64,000 bases of DNA. Origin: Nymphaea colorata. Taxonomy: Eukaryota; Streptophyta; Magnoliopsida; Nymphaeales; Nymphaeaceae. This document shows, piece by piece, positions 1-9,578 of the stretch (position 1 is its first letter; each line of letters begins with the position of its first letter). Both the position numbers and the translations under genes were made by a program. The notes beneath the pieces were generated by a model. That model was not told the origin of the DNA, ran no database searches, and saw nothing but the letters and a program-made list of their open reading frames with translations. The stretch lies in contig NC_045143.1 in the NCBI RefSeq assembly GCF_008831285.2, positions 248,001 through 312,000 of the forward strand. The letters are read 5' to 3'.

Positions 1-320
1 ACCACAGACCAACCCCTGTCCTTGGGCACACTGCTTACTAGGAGGTTGGTGAATCCAATCCTTTTTCTTCTTGTTTTGTAAAGAGGTTCGAATGTGTGAA
101 TTCTGAAGCGCCACTCATCGCGCATTCAAGTTTTCAACCATGCATGCGCACACCGATGCGGACATGAAAATGCTGGTGAATAAGTTGATTAATTAGCAAA
201 GGTATGTTATAATAGTCATCATCACCAAGAGATGCTATCCAAATTCATATAGTTTAATATGCCTCAATGGATTTATGGCCCAATTGGCGAGCGGCGGAAG
301 GATGGACGAATATCACAACC
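1..320. repeat. Direct repeat, copy 1 of 2
   Basis: This stretch recurs in the same orientation at about 4151-4470 with scattered substitutions and small indels. Both copies begin with the same ACCACAGACC motif, share the CATGCATGCGCACACCGATG segment, and end near the CAATTGGCGAGC motif. The left limit cannot be seen because the window opens inside or at the edge of the copy. In copy 2 the repeat runs into the 3' part of a syntaxin gene fragment, so copy 1 may be a second, shorter piece of that locus. Bases 321-543 hold no gene I can recognise. Confidence 0.85.
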
Positions 321-551
321 GTCCTGAAGATAGTGTTGTGCCACCTCCTAAGGATCTTAATCCCTGCTACGATTCTCCAAAGAGTAAGAAGAGTAAAAAG
401 CACCCAATATCCATAGTAGATTTTGTGTTTTTGAAAGTTTGTTTCTTCGCTTTGGAACTAATTGTTGTTCTCCTGCCAAAACTTGCACGAAGGCATCGAC
501 AAGTGTGACCCTTGAGAATTGTCCAATGCGAGTCCGAATCCAACCTGATAT

Positions 552-1513
552 TAGGGGTGGGTATCGGGCCAGGCCGGTTACCGGGCCTGTCCACCAAAAA
601 TCAGGCCCAGCCCGGCCCGTTAATGTTAACTGACGGGTTGGGATGGGCCGGATATCGGGCCTGTCCACCAAAAATCAGGCCCGGGCCCGATTATTGATGG
701 GCCGGCCCAGGGGTTGAGGGAGAACTCGACGAACCAGGGGAGGCAGAACTTTCGGGAGGGGAGGACGGCAGCGAGGAACCGGCCGGTGGGGTGGGAGGCG
801 ATCTGGACAGAAACATTTTCTCCAACTAATCATGAACAGAGATTGACCAAGGAAATCAGGGGAATACCAAAACGGAAGAAGCCTCAACAGAGATGATTTT
901 TCCAACTAATCTTGAACAAGGAAATCAGGGGAACACCAAAAGGTGTAAACAAAGGAGAAGATCAAACTAATTACAACGGCCACAGATCTAAAAATACAAG
1001 CCCAGATCAGGTGAAGGATGAGAAAAAGAAACGATCTGAGAAAAATAGGAAACCCTAGATCGGACGAACGAGAAAAGCAACGAACGAGTTGGAAGACGGC
1101 GAAACCCTAAGAGCGAAATTTACGGCGGCGAGTCCTCGTCCTCTGCCTCTTTCTTGCCGCCTCTGCCCTCCTGCTTCTCCCAACCAGGGAGCTCAGATTC
1201 CCTCTGCGTGATCTCCGTTTCCTTCATCTCGCCCCTCTCCATCCTTGCTTCTCTGCCTCCCTCGATGGAAAAATTGAATTAGGGAGGGGAGTGCGCGTGT
1301 GATCTCCGTTTCCTTCATCTCGCCCCTCTCGATCCTTGCGGCTCTGCCTCCCTCGATGGAAAAATCAAATTAGGGAGGGGAGTGCGTGGGAGGAGTGACG
1401 TAATGGGCCGTCGGGCTGGGCCGGGCTCACTCAAGTTGAGCCCAATAAGAAAATTTCCCGGCCCAAGCCCGGCCCATACCGGGCCGGGCCGGCCACGCCC
1501 GACACCCAGGCAT
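552..1513. mobile_element. Non-autonomous hAT-like DNA transposon
   Basis: The left end (TAGGGGTGGGTATCGGGCC) and the reverse complement of the right end (TATGCCTGGGTGTCGGGCG) form an imperfect terminal inverted repeat. The element is bounded by an 8-bp target duplication, CCTGATAT, at 544-551 and 1515-1522. Both subterminal zones are dense in GGGCCGG-type motifs, and the phrase CCACCAAAAATCAGGCCC occurs twice near the left end. An 8-bp duplication and GGGCC-rich ends are typical of plant hAT elements. No transposase is encoded, so the element would depend on a transposase supplied elsewhere. Exact ends may shift by one base because the flanking A is shared. Confidence 0.75.
1208..1389. repeat. 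91-bp tandem duplication inside the hAT-like element
   Basis: Two adjacent units of about 91 bp (1208-1298 and 1299-1389) share the GTGATCTCCGTTTCCTTCAT start and the AGGGAGGGGAGTGCG end. Differences are few, so the duplication is fairly recent relative to the element ends. Confidence 0.8.
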
Positions 1514-1522
1514 ACCTGATAT

Positions 1523-3130
1523 CACTCGAAGCTGAATTATACCTGAATGAATCATGTCAGATTTCATTCCCTAAACCCAAACCTAATTGTATTTATTCAT
1601 ACGAAACTCAGAACAAGTAAGGTGACTATAAAAAATCTTGAACTCTGTTAAGATGGAATAATGTGTCAGTTTTCCAAATGATCTGTGTCTTCGAAAAGAT
1701 GGACAATTTGTCACATTTAGCATAAGTGGACTAGGTTTGAGGAGTTCCATGACTTCATCTATTCTATGAACGGACTAGTGGTTTGTTAATGAAATGGTGG
1801 ACACCTTTCAAGACCAAAGGGGATTGGTTAGTTCCTCTTATGCCTAGAAAACCTCGAAACATAACAAGAGATGTCAAGTTTTTACTTTGAAATAGTTTAA
1901 AATTGTCAATTTAACTCATAAACTTAAGTGCTCGTGTTGTGCAAACAATATGTCATTCATTTACCCATAGTACTATACAAGCATTAGGATTCATTTTCGC
2001 ATCAATGTCATCAAACCTATAGAAGGGATATCTTTCAATTTCCAAAATGTGAACATAAAGGAAGCATCCTCGACATCTTAGGTAATAAAAAAGAGGAGCA
2101 TATTTTGACTCCAAAATCGCACAACCAAAGATTGTCACATTTAATTCTTGCGAGTTCAGCCTTCATGTCTTTCATCTCTTGGCAGACACCATTTGTCTTT
2201 TTTTCTTAGTTTTTTTTCTTTCTTTTGCATTCAGTTTTTTGCCTTTTTGATTTTTTTTTCCATTGATTTTTTTTCAGGTTGACCTTCACCTTTGAGGGAA
2301 TACCTCACCACCTCAAAAGCTACTACGAAGCTCCACCGCTTTGGTGGTTATGTGTAGCTTTGTCACGTGTCCAACCCGCTTCACCTTATGAGTTTTCGAC
2401 GAGTCAAAGGTTTATAAGTCATTATCTTCGCGAAATAGACATAAATCAGCATTATGCCTACTCAGTACTTTTGATTACTGACTTAGAAGAACAACTACAC
2501 AAGCCCCGAGCCCATCTCTCAACCCTCATTTGCTACCTGCCAAGATATTATAGAACATTGTGGCTTCTCTCTCAGTATATTATATCCTTTGAAGTTTTGA
2601 GTTTTGTTCTTGGCTTCATCTAATATTTGTCTTGGCTTAATCTAATATTTGTCTTGGCTTGAAATGCATGGTTTTGCAAAATCGGATGGAATTATTCTTC
2701 ATCATCACCAACTACCCACCCATGCTTTTGCTTCGACAGCTGGGTCCTTCATAGATTGGACCAGGTTATTATTCAGTTCTTTCTTGTTTCTTCTTGTGTG
2801 TCATGTTAGTTGAGAGTTATGGATATTTTGACTAGTATGTGTTTGTTTATCCATAAATCAGGACAATATCCTGCATTGGGGAAAAATTATGATATTATTG
2901 AATCTTTTCTCATTGATGCTATTTATGTTGTGCCTCTCATTTAAGGTTGGTTGTTCGACCTGCTCCCCATGGATTGAGGCTATTGCTTTTAATCTAGTTC
3001 TTTCCCTTCCCATAACCGAGATGTTTTTCCTACATTGGAGGAGAAGGTGGGTTGAGGTTGGTCCAAAATTATATCAGAATGTAAGTTCTTTAGGCATGAA
3101 AATGACACAGTTAAGGCTTAAGCTAAGGCT
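1523..3130. other. Spacer without a recognisable gene
   Basis: AT-rich DNA with short open frames only. A stretch near 2279-2623 is open for 114 codons but matches no family I know and lacks a convincing start or splice context. I see no RNA gene or element ends. Confidence 0.5.
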
Positions 3131-3342
3131 TATTTCAGAATGTCATAGAAAGCTTCTTTTTAGATTTGTTAATGGTCTTGTTTTTAATGTTCTTATCCAA
3201 ATGTTGTTGCTGCAGGTAATCCATGATCATGAACCTTATTTCAGAATGTCGTGGAAAGCTTCTTTTTAGATTTGTTATTGGTCTTGTTTTTGATGTTTTT
3301 ATCCAAATGTTGTTGCTGCAGGTAACCCATGATCATGAACTA
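3131..3342. repeat. 106-bp tandem duplication
   Basis: Two adjacent units begin with TATTTCAGAATGTC (3131 and 3237). Each ends with a TTGTTGCTGCAGGTAA motif followed by CCATGATCATGAAC. The TGCAG/GTAA core resembles a splice acceptor next to a donor, so a splice-site-containing segment has been doubled. Confidence 0.85.
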
Positions 3343-4150
3343 GAAGGTGAACAGTGATACTTTTTTTTTTCAAGAATAATTCCTAACACTTGATATGGCA
3401 AACATTTTATGCAGAGGTTGGGCACTATTGCATGAATTCGTGAACTTGATCCTAACATTTTGGGTTTTCCTGAACTTGGTTGTCTGCCCATGCCTATTGT
3501 GATTGGCGAACCAAGAGCCCTTGATGCCATTCACCCATTCAACGACAACTTTTCTAGAAAAAACAAAATCCTTAATACAACCAAAGGAGGTTGTTGAGTT
3601 GGTTGAAGGCATCCTTAAGAATGTGTTGTTGATGTATTGAACACGAAATAATGTCTTTTCTTTTTATGTTTGTTGTGGTTTAAAGCATATGTTGCTGGCA
3701 ACCAAAACTGGTTTGATATCGGCACCAAAACTGGTTTGATATCGGCATTTCCAATGGGTTAAACACTTGCTGGAAGCTCGAGTCTAGACATAGAATTGAG
3801 TTGCAGCTCATGACCAGGAGATTGGAGTAACTTTGGATGGATGAAGGTCGAGAGGTATGCCATGAAACAACTTAGCCATCAAGATATACTAGTCTTGATC
3901 ATACACCCAACATACAGTAATTGAGAGCAGCACTTATTATGACCATTTCCCTGGTTGGATGGAAGGCACAAGGTATGTTTGCACATCAGACACCAATTAA
4001 ATAACCTAGTCGACTTAACACCAGCTGATGGAGGTTGAGAGTTCGATCCTGCGATAGTGTCTTGGCATAATCTGGTAGCTTTAATTTAATTTAAATCCAA
4101 ATTTTCACTCACATCCAAGAGATGAATGTTAGCCCATGTTTGAAAAAGGA
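3343..4150. other. Spacer with a possible degenerate coding remnant
   Basis: On the plus strand at roughly 3435-3570 a frame reads like protein (ELDPNILGFPELGCLPMP and onward), but I do not recognise the family and it is bounded by stops. At 3703-3746 a phrase containing CCAAAACTGGTTTGATATCG is repeated twice in tandem. Nothing else is evident. Confidence 0.35.
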
Positions 4151-4470
4151 ACCACAGACCGGCCCCTGTCCTTGGGCACACTGCTTACTAGGAAGTTGGT
4201 GAATCCAATCCTTTTTCTTCTTGCTTTTTACAGAGATTCGAATTTGTGAATTCTGAAGCACTCATCGCGCATTCAACCATGCATGCGCACACCGATGTGA
4301 ACATGAAAATGCTGGTGAATATGATGATTAGTTAGCAAAGGTAAGTTGAAGTACATAATAGTCATCATCATGAAGAGATGCTATCCAAATTCATATAGTT
4401 TATTCATATAGTTTAATATGCCTCAATGGATTTATGGCCCAATTGGCGAGCAGCGGAAGGATAAATATCA
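4151..4470. repeat. Direct repeat, copy 2 of 2
   Basis: Second copy of the repeat at the window start, same orientation. Its right end overlaps the 3' part of the syntaxin fragment on the minus strand. The overlap suggests the duplicated unit originally included part of that gene fragment. Confidence 0.85.
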
Positions 4471-4829
4471 CAAGGGCGAGTGACACACACTACGCCTCGG
4501 TATTCTTCCATGTCCTTCTGGTGTGCATGATCACAAAGTGATTCCATGATGCTAAGAATAGGAATTAAGTTGGATGAAGCTGCCTCCAGCCTTGCCCCGT
4601 GCTCGGACTTCGCCGCTTCGTTTGATCCTTGGAGACCTTGGAAGAGGTGGGAGACGACCTCCATCTCGAATTTAATGGCGCCCACTTCCTCGAAGAACTG
4701 TGAGAGGTGTTCTATATCGGCGTGGCTGAGTTGGCCCATTTCAAGATCTTGGTCGGCCTCCAAATCCTTGAGAGCCTGCTTCTTCAACTCCACATAACTC
4801 ATAAAGGATTTTGTCATCAGATCATTCAT
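4413..4829 (-). pseudogene. Syntaxin (SYP1-type Qa-SNARE) N-terminal fragment
   Basis: Reading from the ATG at 4829, the first 80 or so residues match the N-terminus of plant plasma-membrane and cytokinesis syntaxins (SYP11/SYP12 group). They include MNDLMTKSFMSYVELKKQA, an acidic DLEMGQLS stretch, LSQFFEEVGAIKFEME, and the start of the Habc helical bundle. Such syntaxins drive vesicle fusion at the plasma membrane or cell plate. Similarity stops near 4575. The remaining Habc helices, the SNARE helix and the C-terminal membrane anchor (family length about 300 residues) are absent, and the frame ends in unrelated sequence after 138 codons. I therefore call it a truncated copy. Its 3' part falls in a direct repeat also present at the window start. 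The SYP112-like assignment is from remembered family sequence and is moderately sure. Confidence 0.7.
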
Positions 4830-5932
4830 CTTGACAATTGGTTCTTCAAGAACAAAGCAGGAACAGGGGAGACGAGTTACAAAAGATACTGAAGCGAACT
4901 GTCCACGAGAGAGAGAAAGCAAAGCCTGATTTAATATAATTAATTAGCACAAAGTCCTGGTACAGCGGAGGTACTGGAGAGAGCCAGGCGACGCATCCCT
5001 TCTAGACGTTCACCAATCACCGGATTCTCCTTTAATTTTCAAATTCAAAAGTTGCGGGGGTTCGTTCTCATCACTCCAACGTTCGTCTGCTCAAAACCAT
5101 GCAAAAGAACCACTGCTAGATGTCATAGGTATGTAAATGGACCCAGAAAATCGGAATCACATTCGATCAGATCTATTCCGTACCCAAGTAGTCCTCGTTT
5201 TCATGGAATTTCATGCCACGACAAGGTCCTCATTCAACTCTGGCTAATATCTGATCATTAAAACCCTAAAAGAAAAAAGAAAAAAAAATACGGATCAGGG
5301 TTAAACTCAATCGGAGATCAGACTGGAGAGAGATCTGGATCTTGTACAGGCGGTCATATCCAGGCCCGAACAACCTACGTTTCGTGAAGCAAAATCCTTC
5401 TACGCTTCTATATAGTCTGGTGGCAATATCTAATCAATCCTACCAAGAGATAAACCCCAGAAACTGCTGTCGTGATCTTGTTCTATTTGAAGGTTTTAAA
5501 GCTAAACCCGCATGCAGAAGACAGTAGAATAGATACAGAAAATTTCAATATAAATTTATATTCTGCTGCATTAATTCTACGGCTAATGACACATTAACGC
5601 TGAAAGAAACCAAGATCAGAAAATCATATTGCCATTCAAATATTTTTGACGCTTGAGCAAGAAACTTCTCGAATTAAGCCAACACTTGGAAGAAATGTGA
5701 GCAAGTGATATGTACAAGGTAATTAGAACCCAAGTTTCAGTATCTGATAATGTCAGACAATGTACAAGGAATTCAAAGATAACTGGTTCTCACAATGTTG
5801 ATCCATCAAATCTTTCACGGCTACCAGTGGAAACATTCACAGCATCAGGTTTGCAAAACAACCTTTCAGCTTCGGAGGCGACACCAGAAAGAACACAGGA
5901 TGGAGAATCAAAAGTATCAACCATGAGCACTC
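4830..5932. other. Spacer between the syntaxin fragment and the XS/XH gene
   Basis: The left part probably contains the former 5' leader and promoter of the syntaxin fragment. The right part, up to 5932, would be the 3' untranslated region of the XS/XH gene on the minus strand. No further coding exon or element was recognised. Confidence 0.5.
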
Positions 5933-8498
5933 CTAAATCCTGCGGGTGCGTGTCTTGTAAGTCTTTACAAGATAGCCAATAACTTCTTTTAAGGTTGCCT
6001 TTCTGTTTTCCTTGTGATTCCACATTTCCTCGATTACATACCGTCCACTGGGATTATATTCATTTAACTGCTTCATGGCAGTCACTACAGCTTCGTGGGG
6101 GCCTTCACCCCACTCAATTCTTAAGCGCCTTAACTTTTCATCATTTTCATCTATGACACCCTGTAAGGAAAAAAAATATCATATATCAGAGACGATCCTA
6201 GAAGTCAAGAATCTACACAACTTAAGTCCCAAGCACGTAGAAAAGTGCTTCTAGAAGGCAGCAAAACCTGCGTCAACACAATAAGATGCTATAAGCAAGC
6301 AAGTCTAGCACCCAACATGCGAGATAAAAGACCTGCATCTTGGGCCAGGTACTGTCCAGGGTGTAGCCCAAAAGCGTCATGCACAGACAAGACAAAGTTT
6401 TGTACGGTCAATTAGGATCCGCTGTGCCCAAAAATAAGACCAATCGTTTGACTGAAACTACTTTTTTACATTTGTATCCTTCCTCCTGGACTTCCTTTTA
6501 CTAGGGTTTCACGACAAATCTCTTCCTCCTGCACTTCCTTCTACTAGAGGTGCACAACGAGTCGAGCTATGCTCGGCTCATATGAACTGGACTCAAGCTC
6601 GACTCATGTTAACTCCACTTAAGCTCCACTCGTTTAATAAGCGAGTCAAGTTCGATTAAAAAACACAAATGCATTTTGTTTCTTTCGGAGTTGAGCTAGA
6701 TTTTTTTTTTTTTTTATTGCACCGTGTGTCCTCTTTGCCTTTGTAAAGGTAGGTCCTCATTTCAAATTACTGGGTGTTCACTTTCATTTTAAAATAAAAT
6801 ACTCTTTTTAATGCTTGGCTAGGCAAACACGACCTTGAGTTCAAGCTGGCTCAACTCTGGTCACGAAAAAGCCTACCTTTTACCTCTTCTTGTTAGCTTC
6901 TCTGTGGATGAGCCCTGACCTAGGCATCAAAAGTGATCTGATCTTTCATTCTGAATAAAATTGTTCTTTAGCTCAACTGCACTCGCCAATGTATGCATGC
7001 ATTTTGTATCCCCAGTTTTAATGAAATGCCGTTTTACACCCTTCACATCCAACCACATCTACCATGACAAATATGCAAAAACCCAAGGCAGAACCTACAA
7101 TTCCCACGTTGACTGAAAAAAATTAGGTCCAGGATCAAGCAATGAATAAACTCTACGGAAAGGGAAAAAAGGAGATGGTGCTTGAAGAATAAGGTGGTTG
7201 GCCATATAAAGTGGCGATGTCTTCTCATTAAGATGACTAGAGAGAGAAACTTAAAAGTGAGTGTTATACTTTATATGTAAACATTCAATGTCACTGCAGA
7301 GAAAAGTGATTCCTGTTTCTTTGCCCACAATTATATGGAATCTTTCAAGTCATAGTGCAGTAATACTAAAATGTTGTATCTAACAACTATAAGCAGACAA
7401 AATAGGATACATAGTGCACAACGCCTAGTGTATCAGACCATTTAGGCAGGTGTTATCTTCTTTTGCATAAAATAATCATGAAAACATAATTACCTACAAT
7501 AAACAGACAAAGAACATAATGATACAATTAGATGGCAACAAGCAATCATGGTGGTTTGGAACAAAATGTTTGAGCTTAGAAAAAAAAAACAGCTAATGAC
7601 CTTCAAGCAGTCGTGCCATCTCACTGTCTTTCCTTTCAAGTGCAGACTTAAACTGATTCAATGAGTAAGTCATTTCCATCAGCTGTTCACCCGAAGACTG
7701 CAAGTCCTTATTCTTTTCATCGATTCTAAGTGTGAGGTCGTCTACTAGAGTGTTCTTCTTTCGTTCTTCCTCCTCTTGGAGCTCACTAATAGTCTTTAGA
7801 TCACCATGATGAAGTTGCATCTTTACATAATCATCAGAATTGTGATAGTCATCTTCCCGCGCTAGCCATGCATACATACTTGAATCACACTTTTTTGACT
7901 CAATCCACTGAGTTTTACCATGGCACCTCAGCTCAAATGACTTCTCAAATGATATTGCACAGTAGAAACCTGTCCAATTCTTCTCAAATTCAACAACCGC
8001 CATTCCTCGAAAGCCCAGTGCATCCCACATAAGGGTTACTTTTGCTGGGCTGAATTCAGAAAACTGTGCCTTTAGCTTTCCATTAGTAACATAAGCCCCA
8101 TTCTCCAACGCAGTTGGTATATTAGCAACAATAGCCATCCAAGGCCATACAAATCTTTCTTCCTTACGTTCTAGTCTTACACGCTTGGGAGGTCTAGAAT
8201 CAATCATGGGTGGCCCGGAAGGCTTCAGCTGTTCCGCATCCTCCATCAAAATCATCTCTAGTGCACGATGTTTGGCAGCCTTTTCCAAACTCTTAGGTGA
8301 ATTTGCCACTCCATTCGCATGTTGGAGAATATCTTTATATCGATAGTCCTGCTTTTTCTTCCCCAGACAAAAAGGGCACTTGAATGTCCCATCTGCATTC
8401 CTTCGGAAAATTCCTCCTTCTTTCAGTTGTGCGTATGATTTCTGAACTCGATCTTCAAGCTCAGATTCACTGAAATCACTATTTTCATCTGAAGACAT
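5933..8498 (-). CDS. XS/XH-domain protein (IDN2/FDM-like), internally deleted
   Basis: Members of this family (IDN2, FDM1-5, SGS3 relatives) bind double-stranded RNA and act in RNA-directed DNA methylation. The first coding exon (8498 to 7601) starts MSSDENSDFSES and has the zf-XS finger (FKCPFCLGKKKQDYRYKD, then the H of ILQHA). It continues into the XS domain (from about RFVWPWMAIVANIP to CDSSMYAWLAREDDY) and then coiled coil (ELQEEEERKKN onward). The last exon (6160 to 5933) is the C-terminal half of an XH domain with LNEYNPSGRYVIEEMWN and RKATLKEVIGYL, ending in TAG. Family proteins have a much longer coiled coil and a full XH domain. I find no exon for these in 6161-7600, and direct joining of the two exons (donor AAG/GTCATT, phase 1, to acceptor CAG/GGTGTC) is out of frame. 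The family identity is secure; the locus is probably damaged. Confidence 0.8.
6161..7600 (-). other. Intron-position region lacking the expected coiled-coil/XH exons
   Basis: On the minus strand no frame shows the Glu/Lys/Leu-rich heptads expected for the missing coiled coil, nor the N-terminal half of the XH domain. The sequence is AT-rich and includes a degenerate GAGTCGAGCT/CTCGGCTC repeat near 6545-6660. Confidence 0.55.
6539..6700. mobile_element. Degenerate terminal segment of a GAGCTCGA-rich DNA element
   Basis: The phrase AGGTGCACAACGAGTCGAG followed by alternating CTCGGCTC and AAGCTCGACTC motifs resembles the subterminal repeats of common plant hAT-type elements. No matching opposite end or target duplication was found, so this is a remnant at best. 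Confidence 0.3.
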
Positions 8499-8903
8499 AT
8501 CCAGTTGCTTCCGCAATGCTTAGAATAGCTGAAATCAGCAACCTGATGGTAAACTTCGGGATGCACATAAACAATTCCCAAAGTCACTCTTCTTGCAAAA
8601 CAGAAACTTCAATTCACAATCATATGACGAATCCAGGATGCCAAAAGAGCATGGTTAAAGAAGTACTTCATGTCCAACTTCCAATTCACTGAAATCACTA
8701 TTTTCATCTGAAGACATATCCGGTTGCTTCCCCAGTGCTTAGAATAGCTGAAATTAGCAACTTGATGGTAAACTTCGGGATGCACAGTAAACAACTCCCA
8801 GGGTCACTCTTCCTGCAAAACAGAAACTTCAATTCTCAATCATATGACGAATCCAGGATGCCAAAAGAGCGTGGTTAAAGAAGTACTTCATGTCACCATG
8901 GAA
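8466..8903 (-). repeat. 219-bp tandem duplication across the XS/XH start codon
   Basis: Two adjacent units (about 8466-8684 and 8685-8903) repeat with a period of 219 bp. Each contains, on the minus strand, a possible 3' splice site (CTATTCTAAG), the ATG, and the first 11 codons (MSSDENSDFSE). The coding copy is the one nearer the gene body. The distal copy lies in the leader and changes frame after the eleventh codon. Confidence 0.9.
8655..8717 (-). CDS. Upstream ORF made by start-codon duplication
   Basis: The distal copy of the duplicated start codon opens a 20-codon frame. Its first 11 residues are identical to the XS/XH protein (MSSDENSDFSE). It then reads LEVGHEVLL and stops. It lies about 220 bp upstream of the main ATG and could reduce translation of the main frame, unless transcription or splicing skips it. 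That it is translated is inference. Confidence 0.4.
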   Translation of the reverse strand: MSSDENSDFSELEVGHEVLL

Positions 8904-9100
8904 AAGGAAGCCAAAACCCTGATTTTTACCTTCTGTAGAGAATACCAGAGATGACACTGGAACAGCAAAAGAAACGGAACAAGAGCCAGAGGGGGAGAGA
9001 GAGAGGGGGGAGAGAGAAAGGTTGGAAGCAGTGCAGACCGCTTTCAGTTCTGTGTCTTCTTCCTTATCCATCACAATGCAGACAAAGCAGCGTTTCTAAC
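8904..9100 (-). promoter_or_regulatory. Probable leader/promoter end of the XS/XH gene
   Basis: Purine-rich on the plus strand (CT-rich on the minus strand), with a GAGAGAGAG tract at about 8995-9018, as is common in plant 5' leaders. The phrase ACCGCTTTCAGTTCTG is found here and again at about 18906, so part of the leader is duplicated in the transposon-rich region. Confidence 0.3.
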
Positions 9101-9267
9101 GTCTCCACTGGGGCCGTTTGATGGCTTGAAAATGTGGAATTGGAAATATATTTCCTGGAAAAAATGAATGGGAAAAATCTTTCCGATTCCAATTTTAGTG
9201 TGTGTGTGATGACTGACGTATCTAACCCATCCACCAGCTCAAGCAACAGCTTACAGCACAAAACTCC

Positions 9268-9578
9268 TGTTAAGTTTGTGCATATGGGGGATCGGGTTTG
9301 TTCAGACCTGATCCACTTCTTTTATATCCACACGCCCAAATATACTAGGCGGTGGCACTCTTGTAATTTTTTATATATTTTTGTACAATCTGTTGTAACC
9401 TGATTAGGTTAATGTTTTAATAGAGATTAAGGATTGCAGGGCTGCATTGGCCGACTGCACCTTTTCCTCCATTGTCTTCCTTTCTATCCTCTCTTCTCGA
9501 TCTTTCTTATTTTCAGCCGGAGAGACATAATTTTGTGAAGATTCTATCAACTTCTACCTGGATATCAAATATTCAACA
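9268..9578. mobile_element. Candidate solo LTR, copia-like
   Basis: The segment starts TGTTAAG and ends TTCAACA. Inside it has a transcription-end-like region (TTGTAATTTTTTATATAT, then GTTGTAACCTGATTAG), as in Copia LTRs. No 5-bp target duplication or primer binding site follows, so the call rests on the termini and composition only. Confidence 0.35.

Noticed and set aside
2279..2623. 114-codon open frame on the plus strand
   Set aside because: No family motif, no splice context and no conservation clue; chance open frame in AT-rich DNA is as likely.
4038..4060. GTTCGATCC-like box recalling a tRNA T-arm
   Set aside because: No A-box or cloverleaf could be formed around it.
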